The notes: generated from the letters alone by a model not told the origin. Positions 1 through 6,421 are shown, numbered from the stretch's first letter. The stretch: DNA of 6,421 nt from IDS-8 sp035304285 (GCA_035304285.1 DATGQI010000204.1:1-6421), one strand, 5' to 3'. Numbers and translations: made by a program.

Positions 1-1
1 C

Positions 2-379
2 GACCGCTCCCTGAGCGAAATCGAGTTCACCACGGCGGTACTCGAGGAAGCCGACTGTGACCTGTTGCTGGACATCAATAACATTATCGTCAACAGCATC
101 AATCACGGCTACGACGCTAACGAATTCATGCTGGCCATGCCGAAACACCGGGTGCGCTACTTTCACCAGGCGGGTCATTACGTAGAAGCGGAGGATCTTC
201 GGGTCGACACTCACGGTGCAGCCGTCAGCAAGGCGGCGTGGGACCTGCTGGCGCGGGCCTATGATCACTTCGGCCCGTTGCCGACATTGCTGGAGCGCGA
301 CTTCAACTTCCCGCCGATCGGCGAGCTGCTGTCAGAGGTCCGGCGTATCAAGGCAATGCAGGCGGTTTCGCGTGACTGA
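2..379 (+). CDS. hvfB: HvfB-type MNIO RiPP maturase (DUF692/UPF0276), C-terminal part, 5' end outside window
   Basis: The reading frame is open from base 2 and gives 125 residues before a TGA, roughly the last 45% of a family of about 280 residues. Family members are TIM-barrel multinuclear non-heme iron oxidases that modify cysteines of a small precursor peptide (oxazolone/thioamide chemistry is known for HvfB and MbnB relatives). Signature segments visible here, numbered from the first codon, are LLLDINN (21-27), NHG (34-36), FHQAGH (54-59), DTHG (69-72) and LLERDFN (96-102). By family analogy D24, H35, H55, D69, H71 and E98 are metal-site candidates, and none is missing. The DTHGAAV...PTLLERDFNFPP pattern fits the HvfB/UPF0276 branch better than methanobactin MbnB. 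The gene overlaps the downstream hvfC by 8 nt, so the two are probably translationally coupled. The N-terminal iron ligands and the start codon lie upstream and cannot be judged. The family call is secure; the actual substrate is inferred. Confidence 0.9.
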   Translation, partial: DRSLSEIEFTTAVLEEADCDLLLDINNIIVNSINHGYDANEFMLAMPKHRVRYFHQAGHYVEAEDLRVDTHGAAVSKAAWDLLARAYDHFGPLPTLLERDFNFPPIGELLSEVRRIKAMQAVSRD

Positions 380-1184
380 GCAGCAAAATGCCAAGGGCGA
401 CGCATTCGAGGGCGGCGACTTCCGGCGCAAGCAATATTTACTGGCGGCGCACATACGCGATCCGGAGAACAATCCCGCGCCGGAGGGTATCGAAGAACGG
501 CGCCTCGCAATTTACCGCGAGTTATTCTTCAATAACCTGGCAAACCTGCTGGGCACCTCCTTCCCGGTGCTCAGGAAGCTGCATGGAGCAGGGAAGTGGA
601 AGTCATTGGTACGCGACTTCCTTGTGCAGCATCGCGCGCGCACGCCCTACTTTCTCGAGATCCCGCGCGAGTTCCTGCATTACCTGGAGAACAGGCGAGG
701 AGACCAGGAGGGTGACTTCCCGTTTCTGCTGGAACTTGCCCATTACGAATGGGCCGAAATGGCACTCTCTATACTGGACGTCGAAGACGACCTGTCCGGG
801 ATAAATCCGGAGGGAGACCTGTTGGAGGGCGTGCCAGTAAAATCAAAGCTCGCGTGGACACTCTCCTACCGCTTCCCGGTTCACCGGATATCGCCGGAGT
901 TCACCCCCCGTGCCCCCGGGGACCAGCGGACGCACCTGGTTATATTTCGGAAGCCGGATGAAGAACTGGAGTTTCGTGAACTGAATTCGGTCACCGCGCG
1001 CCTGCTCCACTTGATCGCGAACGACGCGGGCGATTCCGGCCGCAGCATGTTGTCGCTCATCGCCTCCGAGATCGCATTCGACGAAGAGGCAATGATGCGG
1101 CACGGCGCAGAAATACTGGGGCAAATGCGGGCGGACGGGATACTGGTGGGTACCCGAACGCCGCGACCGGAAGAGCAACCATAA
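372..1184 (+). CDS. hvfC: HvfC-type RiPP maturation partner protein (DUF2063)
   Basis: This 270-residue protein is the usual partner of HvfB. In related systems (MbnC, TglI, BufC) the DUF2063 protein binds the oxidase and helps recruit the precursor peptide; it is not thought to be catalytic. The N-terminal helical DUF2063 domain spans about residues 16-107 and shows YRELFFNN (48-55), SFPVLRKL (63-70) and TPYFLEIPREF (91-101). The segment ELAHYEWAEMAL (121-132) links to a C-terminal domain with YRFPVH (166-171) and FRELNSVTARLL (201-212), the longer architecture typical of HvfC. I chose GTG at 372. It is preceded by a weak AGGCGG-like ribosome site near 359-364, overlaps the hvfB stop by 8 nt, and puts the DUF2063 core at its normal distance from the start. 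The frame stays open upstream of 372, but there it runs inside hvfB. No truncation or frameshift is seen. The old Pfam label 'putative DNA-binding domain' should not be read as function. Confidence 0.9.
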   Translation: MTEQQNAKGDAFEGGDFRRKQYLLAAHIRDPENNPAPEGIEERRLAIYRELFFNNLANLLGTSFPVLRKLHGAGKWKSLVRDFLVQHRARTPYFLEIPREFLHYLENRRGDQEGDFPFLLELAHYEWAEMALSILDVEDDLSGINPEGDLLEGVPVKSKLAWTLSYRFPVHRISPEFTPRAPGDQRTHLVIFRKPDEELEFRELNSVTARLLHLIANDAGDSGRSMLSLIASEIAFDEEAMMRHGAEILGQMRADGILVGTRTPRPEEQP

Positions 1185-1188
1185 GGAG
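1183..1188 (+). promoter_or_regulatory. Strong Shine-Dalgarno for the gene after hvfC
   Basis: AAGGAG starts on the second base of the hvfC stop codon (TAAGGAG) and sits 6 nt before the ATG at 1195. It is the best ribosome site on the plus strand of this window. It shows that a third gene was, or still is, translated directly after hvfC, although the reading frame behind it is short and unlike any intact family. Confidence 0.75.
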
Positions 1189-1194
1189 TACGGC

Positions 1195-1374
1195 ATGAAG
1201 GGGTTGAGCGCTATGTGGCGCTCCGTTACTGCAGCTGCTACATGTTGGGTCGGGTGCGTTCGATGGTGGCTTCAGTTAGCGGCGACTTCCGGATTTCCTT
1301 TTGTCGCCCGTCAGAGGGGCTCCCACAGCCTGCTGTTCTTAAGACTTCGCTGCGGCCGGAATAGAGGACTGTAG
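1195..1374 (+). pseudogene. hvfX: Probable 5' remnant of hvfX (DoxX-family membrane protein)
   Basis: An ATG 10 nt after the hvfC stop opens a 59-codon frame starting MKGLSAMWRSVTAA. This amphipathic start resembles, from memory, the N-terminus of the DoxX-family HvfX protein, which usually follows hvfC and has about 140-160 residues with four membrane helices. After about codon 14 the translation becomes W-, C- and R-rich. The expected first helix and its LY-A-FF-SGL-K type motif are absent in all three plus frames, and the frame ends at a TAG (1372-1374) that belongs to the right REP sequence. Only 269 bp lie between hvfC-proximal ATG and the lpdA stop, too little for a whole hvfX. I infer deletion or decay of hvfX with the ribosome site and first codons left behind. 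The alternative is a genuine small protein of unknown function; the poor coding character after codon 14 argues against that. Confidence 0.5.
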
Positions 1375-1398
1375 GAGCCCGTCCCCACGGGCGACAAA
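1300..1398. repeat. REPIN-like element: two inverted REP sequences around a 42-bp spacer
   Basis: The right arm (1370-1398, plus orientation) and the reverse complement of the left arm (1300-1327) share TGT(A/G)GGAGCCC at one end and CGGGCGACAAA at the other; 21 of these 22 bases agree. They differ in the middle 6-7 nt. The right arm holds a perfect hairpin, GCCCGT (1377-1382), loop CCCC, ACGGGC (1387-1392). The left arm has a 4-bp GCCC/GGGC stem (1306-1309, 1317-1320) with a 7-nt loop. A conserved GTAGGAGC-type head next to a small GC hairpin, and pairing of two such units in inverted orientation, are the hallmarks of REP/REPIN elements mobilised in trans by RAYT (TnpA-REP) transposases. No RAYT gene is in the window. 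The element lies in the gap between two converging operons, a typical REPIN site. The whole unit could fold into one long hairpin and affect 3' ends of both transcripts, but no T-tract follows, so this is not a standard intrinsic terminator. Confidence 0.8.
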
Positions 1399-1463
1399 TG
1401 CCTTTGGGTGGAGATCGTGCTGTGAGGGAGCTTCACCGCCGACCGCACCCGTATCACCGTCGA

Positions 1464-2882
1464 TCACCCCTTCCCACGCTTCTTCACCGGCATGTACAGG
1501 TCCGTGAGCGTTCCCTCGTGCGCCTCTGCGGCGAAGCCTATGGTCTCCGACAGTGTCGGGTGCGGGTGGATGGTGAGACTTACGTCGGCTGCGTCTGCGC
1601 CCATCTCGATGGCGAGGCTTACCTCCGAGATGAGATCGCCGGCTGACGGACCGACGATGCCGCCGCCCAGCACCTGGCCGGTCTTCTTGTCGAACAGGAG
1701 CTTCGTGAAGCCCTCCGGACGCCCGAGCGCGAGCGCCCTACCGCTGGCGCTCCAGGGAATCTTGGTTTTCTCGAAATCGACAGCGTCGCGCCTGGCGTCG
1801 GTCTCCGTCAGTCCCACCCACGCAATTTCGGGATCGGTATAGGCAACGGAGGGAATGGCGCGTGCATCGAATGCGACCTTCTCACCTGCAGCAACTTCCG
1901 CGGCAACTTTTCCTTCGTGCGAAGCCTTGTGAGCAAGCATGGGGCCGCCGGCCAGGTCACCGATGGCGAAGATATGCGCAACACTGGTGCGCATCTGCTT
2001 GTCGACCTTGATGATGCCGCCCTTCTCCACCTCGATTCCGGCTTTTTCAGCATCTAGCTTGTCGCCATTCGCACGGCGTCCCACGGCGATGAGCACGCGG
2101 TCGTACAGTTCGGATTCCGGCGCACCTTTGCCCTCGAACTTGACTTCGATTCCCGGAACCGTGGGGCGCATGCCGGTGACCTTGGTCTCGAGCATGATCG
2201 CTTCGTAATGTTCATCGATGTGCTTGCGGAAGGGTCTGACGAGATCCGGGTCGGTCCCCGGCATCAGCGCATCCGTCAGTTCAACGACACTGACCTTGCT
2301 GCCCAGCGCGTTGTAAACACAGGCCATCTCGAGCCCGATGATCCCGCCGCCAACGACCAGCAGGCGCTTCGGAAGCGGCGCGAGTTCCAGCGCACCCGTG
2401 GAATCGACGATGCGCGAGTCGTCCGGAAGCCCCGGAAGCTTCGCGCTCTCGGAGCCGGCGGCGATGATGCATTGCTTGAAGTCGACGGATTCGCCGTTAT
2501 CCAGCATGAGTCGCGTCGGTGTCTCGAACTTTGCCGTCGCGTGCACGACTGTGACCTTGCGCTGACGCGCAAGCTGGGTGAGGCCGCCGGTCAACCTGCC
2601 GACAACCTGGTTCTTCCACGCCGTAAGCCTCGCCGCGTCGATCCGTGGCTTACCGAAGTGAATGCCGTTCGCGTTCATCGCTGCGGCATCATCGATCACC
2701 TTCGCCGCGTGCAGGAACGCCTTCGACGGGATGCATCCGACATTGAGACAGACGCCACCGAGCATCGGCCATCGCTCCACCAGCATGACCCGCATGCCGA
2801 GATCGGCCGCGCGAAAAGCCGCGGTATAGCCGCCCGGACCGGCGCCGATTACAACCAGCTCGGTCGAGTGTGTTGAAGCCAT
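1464..2882 (-). CDS. lpdA: Dihydrolipoyl dehydrogenase, E3 component of pyruvate dehydrogenase
   Basis: This 472-residue flavoprotein reoxidises the dihydrolipoyl groups of AceF and passes electrons through FAD to NAD+. The length matches E. coli Lpd (474). Visible motifs are the FAD-binding GAGPGG (13-18), the redox-active disulfide C45/C50 in GGVCLNVGCIPSK, the NAD-binding GGGIIGLE (178-185) with acidic E201 at the end of the next strand (fits NAD+ rather than NADP+), the second FAD motif FAIGD (305-309), and the C-terminal HPHPTLSE with catalytic pair H441/E446 that acts in the dimer partner. All key residues are present. The ATG at 2882-2880 overlaps the aceF stop in TAATG, with a GAGG upstream inside aceF, so translation is probably coupled. 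It is the last gene of the operon. No intrinsic terminator follows, only 65 bp and then the REPIN. The enzyme may also serve 2-oxoglutarate dehydrogenase, but its position makes PDH the primary complex. Confidence 0.97.
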   Translation of the reverse strand: MASTHSTELVVIGAGPGGYTAAFRAADLGMRVMLVERWPMLGGVCLNVGCIPSKAFLHAAKVIDDAAAMNANGIHFGKPRIDAARLTAWKNQVVGRLTGGLTQLARQRKVTVVHATAKFETPTRLMLDNGESVDFKQCIIAAGSESAKLPGLPDDSRIVDSTGALELAPLPKRLLVVGGGIIGLEMACVYNALGSKVSVVELTDALMPGTDPDLVRPFRKHIDEHYEAIMLETKVTGMRPTVPGIEVKFEGKGAPESELYDRVLIAVGRRANGDKLDAEKAGIEVEKGGIIKVDKQMRTSVAHIFAIGDLAGGPMLAHKASHEGKVAAEVAAGEKVAFDARAIPSVAYTDPEIAWVGLTETDARRDAVDFEKTKIPWSASGRALALGRPEGFTKLLFDKKTGQVLGGGIVGPSAGDLISEVSLAIEMGADAADVSLTIHPHPTLSETIGFAAEAHEGTLTDLYMPVKKRGKG

Positions 2883-4612
2883 TACGGAATTGCCTCGAGC
2901 AGGGCGTCGACGTCGGACAGGGTCTCACTCAGGAAAGTCGTAAAGCGTACGGCGTATGCGCCGTCGATGACACGATGGTCGTAAGACAACGATAGCGGCA
3001 ACATGAGCCGCGGCCGAAACTCGGAGCCGTCCCACACCGGCTGCATCGAAGAACGAGACACTCCGAGAATCGCCACTTCAGGTGCATTGACGATCGGCGT
3101 GAACGCCGTGCCGCCGATGCCGCCCAAGCTCGAGATGGTGAAACTGGCGCCCTGCATCTGGTTGGCTTTCAGCTTGCCCTCGCGCGCGGCCTTTGAAAGC
3201 TCGCCCAGTTCCGTCGCGATTTCATACACGTCTTTCTTGTCGGCATCGCGAATCACCGGAACCATCAGGCCGTTTTCAGTATCCGCAGCGAATCCCAGGT
3301 GTATGTACTTCTTGTACACCAGGTTCTCGCCATCCTCGGCAAGCGAGGCATTGGCTCTCGGGTACTCCCGAAGTGTCGCCACACAAGCCCTCATGATGAA
3401 CGCCAGCACGGTAAGGCTGATACCGCGCTCCTTGGCCGAAGCTTTCAGTTCCTGGCGCTTTTCTTCCAGGCCGGTGATGTCCGCGAGGTCGTGCTGCGTC
3501 ACGTGGGGCAGGTTGATCCAACTCGCCTGCAAGCGCGGTCCCGCGATTTTCTGGATGCGCGTCAGCGGCTGCCGTTCCGTCTCGCCGAAGCTCGAGAAAT
3601 CGACGCTCGGGACTTTCGGCAATGCCGCGCCGGCACCACCGCCTGTGAGGATCTCCTTGACGAACGCTTTTACGTCTTCGTGCAGTATCCGGTCCTTCTC
3701 GCCGCTGCCCCTGACGCTGGCGAGATCGACACCGAGTTCCCTTGCGAGCTTGCGCACCGAGGGACTCGCGTGCGCCCTTGCAAAACCCGCCTCATCGATT
3801 GGTGGCAGCTTCCGCGCGGGCTTGTCCTGTTTCGCTGCTGGCTTCGGCGCCGACTCCTTTTTGCGGGATTCCTCTTGCGGCTGCGTTTTCGCCGCTGGGG
3901 GCGTCTCGGCCGGCTTGTCCCCAGGCTCGGCAGGTTCCCCCGTTTCAGCGCCGCCGGTGACCTCTATCACCGCGATTTCCGATCCTTCCGATACCCGGTC
4001 ACCGGTCTGCACCAGCACGGATTCCACCCGCCCCGCGACTGTCGAGGGTACGTCCATCGCGGCCTTGTCGGTTTCGAGCGTGATGAGGCCGTCCTCGAGC
4101 TGGATCTCGTCGCCGGGCTTCACGTGAACTTCGATAATTTCGACGTCACTGAAATCCCCGAGGTCCGGGACCATCACCGTCTGCTTGCCGGCGGATTTCT
4201 CTTCGCCCTGGTCTTCAGGCTCCTCCTCCCGCTTCTCGCGGTCGCCGTCGGAGCCCGGTTCTTCTCCTGCTTTTCCTTCGCCAGCCGTCGGCGACTCCCC
4301 CTCCGCTTCGGCACCCGGGGCATCGGCATCGCCTGCAACCTGCCCGCTGTCATCGCCACCGTCCGCGCCCGCTGCTGTCTTCAGGCGACCGATGACATCG
4401 CCAGTCGATACCTTGTCGCCAACTGAAACGCTGATCTCCTCGACCTCGCCCTCTTCCTCCGCCGGCACGTCCATGGCGGCCTTGTCCGTTTCCAGCGTGA
4501 TCAACCCGTCTTCCTTCGAGACGCGGTCGCCAGCCTTCACCAGCACTTCAATGACCTCAACGTCTGAGAAGTCGCCGAGATCCGGAACCTTTATGTCGAT
4601 GCTGTTCGCCAC
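2882..4612 (-). CDS. aceF: Dihydrolipoyllysine acetyltransferase, E2 core of pyruvate dehydrogenase, two lipoyl domains
   Basis: The 576-residue E2p transfers acetyl groups from lipoyl-lysine to CoA and forms the core of the complex. Order: lipoyl domain 1 (about 4-79, lipoylated K44 in ETDKAAMDVP); a linker (about 80-142) rich in Glu, Asp and Gly; lipoyl domain 2 (about 143-218, K183 in the same motif); a Pro/Ala/Lys linker (220-268); the peripheral subunit-binding domain (about 281-318, ASPSVRKLARELGV); and the catalytic domain (about 345-576) with SLSYDHRVIDG (541-551), where H546 and D550 are the catalytic pair. E. coli AceF has three lipoyl domains; two, as here, is common in other proteobacteria. 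I chose the GTG at 4612 because it gives the normal short lead (xANSIDIKVPDLG) before lipoyl domain 1, with GAGG 11 nt upstream. No upstream in-frame ATG fits. The gene is 122 bp after aceE and overlaps lpdA by 1 nt. Confidence 0.97.
   Translation of the reverse strand: MANSIDIKVPDLGDFSDVEVIEVLVKAGDRVSKEDGLITLETDKAAMDVPAEEEGEVEEISVSVGDKVSTGDVIGRLKTAAGADGGDDSGQVAGDADAPGAEAEGESPTAGEGKAGEEPGSDGDREKREEEPEDQGEEKSAGKQTVMVPDLGDFSDVEIIEVHVKPGDEIQLEDGLITLETDKAAMDVPSTVAGRVESVLVQTGDRVSEGSEIAVIEVTGGAETGEPAEPGDKPAETPPAAKTQPQEESRKKESAPKPAAKQDKPARKLPPIDEAGFARAHASPSVRKLARELGVDLASVRGSGEKDRILHEDVKAFVKEILTGGGAGAALPKVPSVDFSSFGETERQPLTRIQKIAGPRLQASWINLPHVTQHDLADITGLEEKRQELKASAKERGISLTVLAFIMRACVATLREYPRANASLAEDGENLVYKKYIHLGFAADTENGLMVPVIRDADKKDVYEIATELGELSKAAREGKLKANQMQGASFTISSLGGIGGTAFTPIVNAPEVAILGVSRSSMQPVWDGSEFRPRLMLPLSLSYDHRVIDGAYAVRFTTFLSETLSDVDALLEAIP
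3959..4603 (-). repeat. Internal duplication in aceF encoding the two lipoyl domains
   Basis: The two copies are 4603-4376 (domain 1) and 4186-3959 (domain 2). They share VPDLGDFSDVE(V/I)IEV and EDGLITLETDKAAMDVP, and long stretches match at DNA level around the two lipoyl-lysine codons (4483-4481 and 4066-4064). The second half of each domain, after the lipoyl hairpin, has diverged much more. This is the normal tandem-domain pattern of E2p genes; the high similarity of the first halves suggests recent duplication or gene conversion. Confidence 0.85.
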
Positions 4613-4734
4613 CTGCCACTCAACCTCAGCGCGTAGAGCCTTGCACGATACCCTCGAAGAACTCGAGAAATAATGTATAGGCTATTGATTTATAAGATTC
4701 ATGATTAGCATCCCTTCGCACGTGGAACGGCTCC
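4613..4734 (-). other. aceE-aceF spacer with an AT-rich patch
   Basis: This 122-bp gap lies inside an otherwise tight operon. Its middle (about 4670-4706) is much richer in A+T than the surroundings and, on the minus strand, contains -10-like runs such as TATAAA, TATACA and CATTAT, but no convincing -35 box at standard spacing. A 9-codon mini-frame (4711-4682, MLIMNLINQ) starts just after GAAGGG; its second ATG at 4702 has that AAGGG at usable spacing. Two small inverted repeats are present: ATAG-G-CTAT (4677-4685) and CTCGA-agaac-TCGAG (4653-4667). The gap could hold an internal promoter for aceF-lpdA, an mRNA processing site, or nothing functional; the sequence does not decide. Confidence 0.4.
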
Positions 4735-6421
4735 CTACAGTGTTACCGGGTCGGCCTTGTCGGGATCGATGCCGTATCTCGCAATGGCCTCGGTCACCCG
4801 GGCCTTGTCGAACTTGCCCTCGTCTGAGAGCGCCTTCAGCGTGACCACGGTGATGTAATACCGGTCCACTTCGAAGAATTCTCGCAACGCCTTCCGGGCA
4901 TCGCTGCGACCGAAGCCATCGGTCCCGAGTGACACGTACTGGCCCGGCATCCACCGCTGCAACTGGTCCGGCACGATTTTCATGTAGTCCGTGGCTGCGA
5001 CGAACGGCCCCTGCCTTCCATCCAGGCACTCCTCCAGGTAGCTGGAACGTGGTTCTTCCTCGGGATGCAGCTGGTTCCAGCGTTCCGCCTTGAGAGCGTC
5101 GCGGCGCAGCTCGTTGAAGCTGGTGACAGACCAAACATCCGAAGGTATGTCGAAATCCTCCTGCAGAAGTTCGGCCGCAGCAAGCACCTCCCTGAGAATG
5201 GTGCCGGAGCCCATCAGCTGCACGCGCACGTCCCCCTCGCCTCCGCTTTGCAACAGATACATTCCTTTCAGGATTCCCTTTTCTACTCCTTCCGGTATTG
5301 GAGGATGAACGTAGTTCTCGTTCATGCAGGTAAAGTAGAAAAACACGCTCTCCTGCTCGTCGATCATCCGGCGCATGCCGTCCTGCACGATCACAGCGAT
5401 CTCATAACCGTAGGCGGGGTCGTACGACACGCAGTTCGGTATGGTCGACGCAAGCACGTGGCTGTGCCCGTCCTGGTGTTGTAACCCTTCACCGGCGAGC
5501 GTGGTGCGTCCTGCGGTACCGCCAACCATGAACCCGCGGGAGCGCTGGTCGGCGCCGGCCCAGACGAAGTCACCGATACGCTGGAAGCCGAACATGGAGT
5601 AATAGATGTAGAACGGAATCGTCTGGATGCCATGGTTGCTGTAGGAGGTACCCGATGCCAGCCAGGAGCAGAAAGAACCCGCTTCGTTGATACCTTCTTC
5701 GAGGATCTGGCCCTTCTTGTCTTCCTTGTAGAACATCAACTGTTCGGCGTCCTGCGGCGTATACAGCTGTCCCTTGGACGAATAGATGCCGACCTGCCGG
5801 AACATGCCTTCCATGCCGAACGTGCGCGCCTCGTCGGGAACGATCGGCACGACGTATTTGCCGAAGTCCTTGTCGCGCAACAGCGCCGTCAACATGCGAA
5901 CGAAGACCATCGTTGTCGATGCTTCGCGATCGCCGGTCCCTTCCAGGGCGGCCTTGAACATATCGAGTGGTGGCGCTTTCAGTTTTTGCGCGGGCAAGGG
6001 TTTCGTCCGCCGCTGCGGCAGGTAGCCGCCGAGGGCCTTGCGTCTTTCGTGCAGGTATTCGAGTTCGGCGCTGTCGGGCTTGAACTTGCAGAACGGTACG
6101 TGGTTGTCGATCTCCTTGTCCGACAGCGGGATATTGAAGCGGTCGCGGAACGCCTTGAGCGCATCGACGCCGACCTTCTTCGCCTGGTGGGCGATATTCT
6201 GGCCTTCGCCCGCCGTGCCCATACCGTATCCCTTGATGGTCTTCGCCAGGATGATCGTCGGCTGGCCTTTGTGACGAACGGCGCTGTGGTAGGCAGCATG
6301 CACCTTCAGCGGATCATGCCCGCCGCGATTCAGGCGCCAGATCTCCTCGTCGGACATATCCGCAACCATTGCCTTGGTCTCGGGATAACGGCCAAAGAAA
6401 TTCTCGCGCACGTAGGCGCCG
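4735..6421 (-). CDS. aceE: Pyruvate dehydrogenase E1 component (homodimeric type), N-terminal third outside window
   Basis: The frame is open from 6420 to a TAG at 4737-4735 and gives 561 residues that align throughout with E. coli AceE from about residue 330 to its C-terminus (887). E1p uses thiamine diphosphate to decarboxylate pyruvate and acetylates the lipoyl groups of AceF. Visible: GGHDP (33-37 in window numbering); KTIKGYGMG (60-68); the mobile active-site loop with NIAHQ, whose H78 corresponds to E. coli H407; DEARTFGMEG, holding the counterpart of E522; FYIYYSMFGFQRIGD; the GLQHQDGHSH stretch holding the H640 counterpart; NCVSYDPAYGYE; and the C-terminal LGTDGFGRSD. No frameshift or missing key residue is seen. 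The N-terminal thiamine-diphosphate and Mg2+ binding motif and the start codon lie beyond the window edge. The gene heads the aceE-aceF-lpdA order; its promoter and any PdhR-like site would be upstream and are not visible. Confidence 0.97.
   Translation of the reverse strand, partial: GAYVRENFFGRYPETKAMVADMSDEEIWRLNRGGHDPLKVHAAYHSAVRHKGQPTIILAKTIKGYGMGTAGEGQNIAHQAKKVGVDALKAFRDRFNIPLSDKEIDNHVPFCKFKPDSAELEYLHERRKALGGYLPQRRTKPLPAQKLKAPPLDMFKAALEGTGDREASTTMVFVRMLTALLRDKDFGKYVVPIVPDEARTFGMEGMFRQVGIYSSKGQLYTPQDAEQLMFYKEDKKGQILEEGINEAGSFCSWLASGTSYSNHGIQTIPFYIYYSMFGFQRIGDFVWAGADQRSRGFMVGGTAGRTTLAGEGLQHQDGHSHVLASTIPNCVSYDPAYGYEIAVIVQDGMRRMIDEQESVFFYFTCMNENYVHPPIPEGVEKGILKGMYLLQSGGEGDVRVQLMGSGTILREVLAAAELLQEDFDIPSDVWSVTSFNELRRDALKAERWNQLHPEEEPRSSYLEECLDGRQGPFVAATDYMKIVPDQLQRWMPGQYVSLGTDGFGRSDARKALREFFEVDRYYITVVTLKALSDEGKFDKARVTEAIARYGIDPDKADPVTL

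Noticed and set aside
216..371. Upstream extension of the hvfC frame back to 216
   Set aside because: This part is Arg/Cys/Ser-rich, overlaps hvfB coding sequence and has no DUF2063 similarity. GTG at 372 gives the normal family N-terminus.
1419..1442. Possible third REP-like unit (TGTGAGGGAGC...GCCGAC)
   Set aside because: Only a short head-like match is present and there is no matching GC hairpin; chance similarity is likely.
1370..1463. Intrinsic terminator for lpdA or the hvf operon
   Set aside because: The REP hairpin is stable, but neither side is followed by a T-tract, so a classical rho-independent terminator is not supported.
1398..1646. 82-codon plus-strand frame in the gap and over the lpdA 3' end
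   Set aside because: It starts in the last base of the REP, has no ribosome site and mostly mirrors lpdA in antisense.
2208..2876. 222-codon plus-strand frame antisense to lpdA
   Set aside because: It lies entirely over conserved lpdA sequence, has an Arg/Asp-rich translation without family features and is best explained as a shadow of lpdA.
3003..4426. Two long open frames (about 375 codons each, 3003-4127 and 3299-4426) on the plus strand, antisense to aceF
   Set aside because: High GC and the biased codon use of aceF leave antisense frames open. The translations are low-complexity Ser/Arg/Pro-rich, have no recognisable domain and lie wholly over a clear aceF.
4653..4667. Hairpin CTCGA-agaac-TCGAG in the aceE-aceF spacer as a terminator
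   Set aside because: The stem is only 5 bp and no T-run follows it on the minus strand; it may be chance.

Overview
The window is chromosomal DNA of about 60% GC, most likely from a non-enteric gammaproteobacterium. Three things point that way: an E. coli-type homodimeric pyruvate dehydrogenase E1 (aceE) in an aceE-aceF-lpdA operon, an HvfB/HvfC (DUF692/DUF2063) gene pair of the proteobacterial type, and a REP-type 'GTAGGAGC...' inverted repeat pair of the kind common in gammaproteobacteria. The species cannot be named from this sequence.

Plus strand, 1 to about 1374: the 3' part of an operon for maturing a copper-related RiPP. The C-terminal part of hvfB (a multinuclear non-heme iron oxidase, MNIO/DUF692) overlaps by 8 nt with the complete partner gene hvfC (DUF2063). 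A strong Shine-Dalgarno and an ATG follow at the place where the DoxX-family gene hvfX normally stands. Here only about the first 14 codons look like a gene start. The frame then loses any DoxX character and ends in a TAG that lies inside a REP sequence. The peptide precursor (hvfA) would be expected just upstream of the window.

1300 to 1398: two REP sequences in inverted orientation separated by 42 bp, a REPIN-like element. It lies in the short gap where the two operons converge.

Minus strand, 6421 down to 1464: the pyruvate dehydrogenase operon in the order aceE (E1p, N-terminal third outside the window), aceF (E2p with two lipoyl domains), lpdA (E3). The aceE-aceF gap is 122 bp and contains an AT-rich patch. 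aceF and lpdA overlap in TAATG. Together the three products oxidatively decarboxylate pyruvate to acetyl-CoA, CO2 and NADH.

The pdh operon looks intact and ordinary. The points worth a second look are the decayed hvfX, the REPIN next to it, the acidic linker in AceF and the aceE-aceF spacer. I found no evidence for an undescribed system. The nearest thing to novelty is an HvfB/HvfC pair that appears to work without its usual membrane partner.
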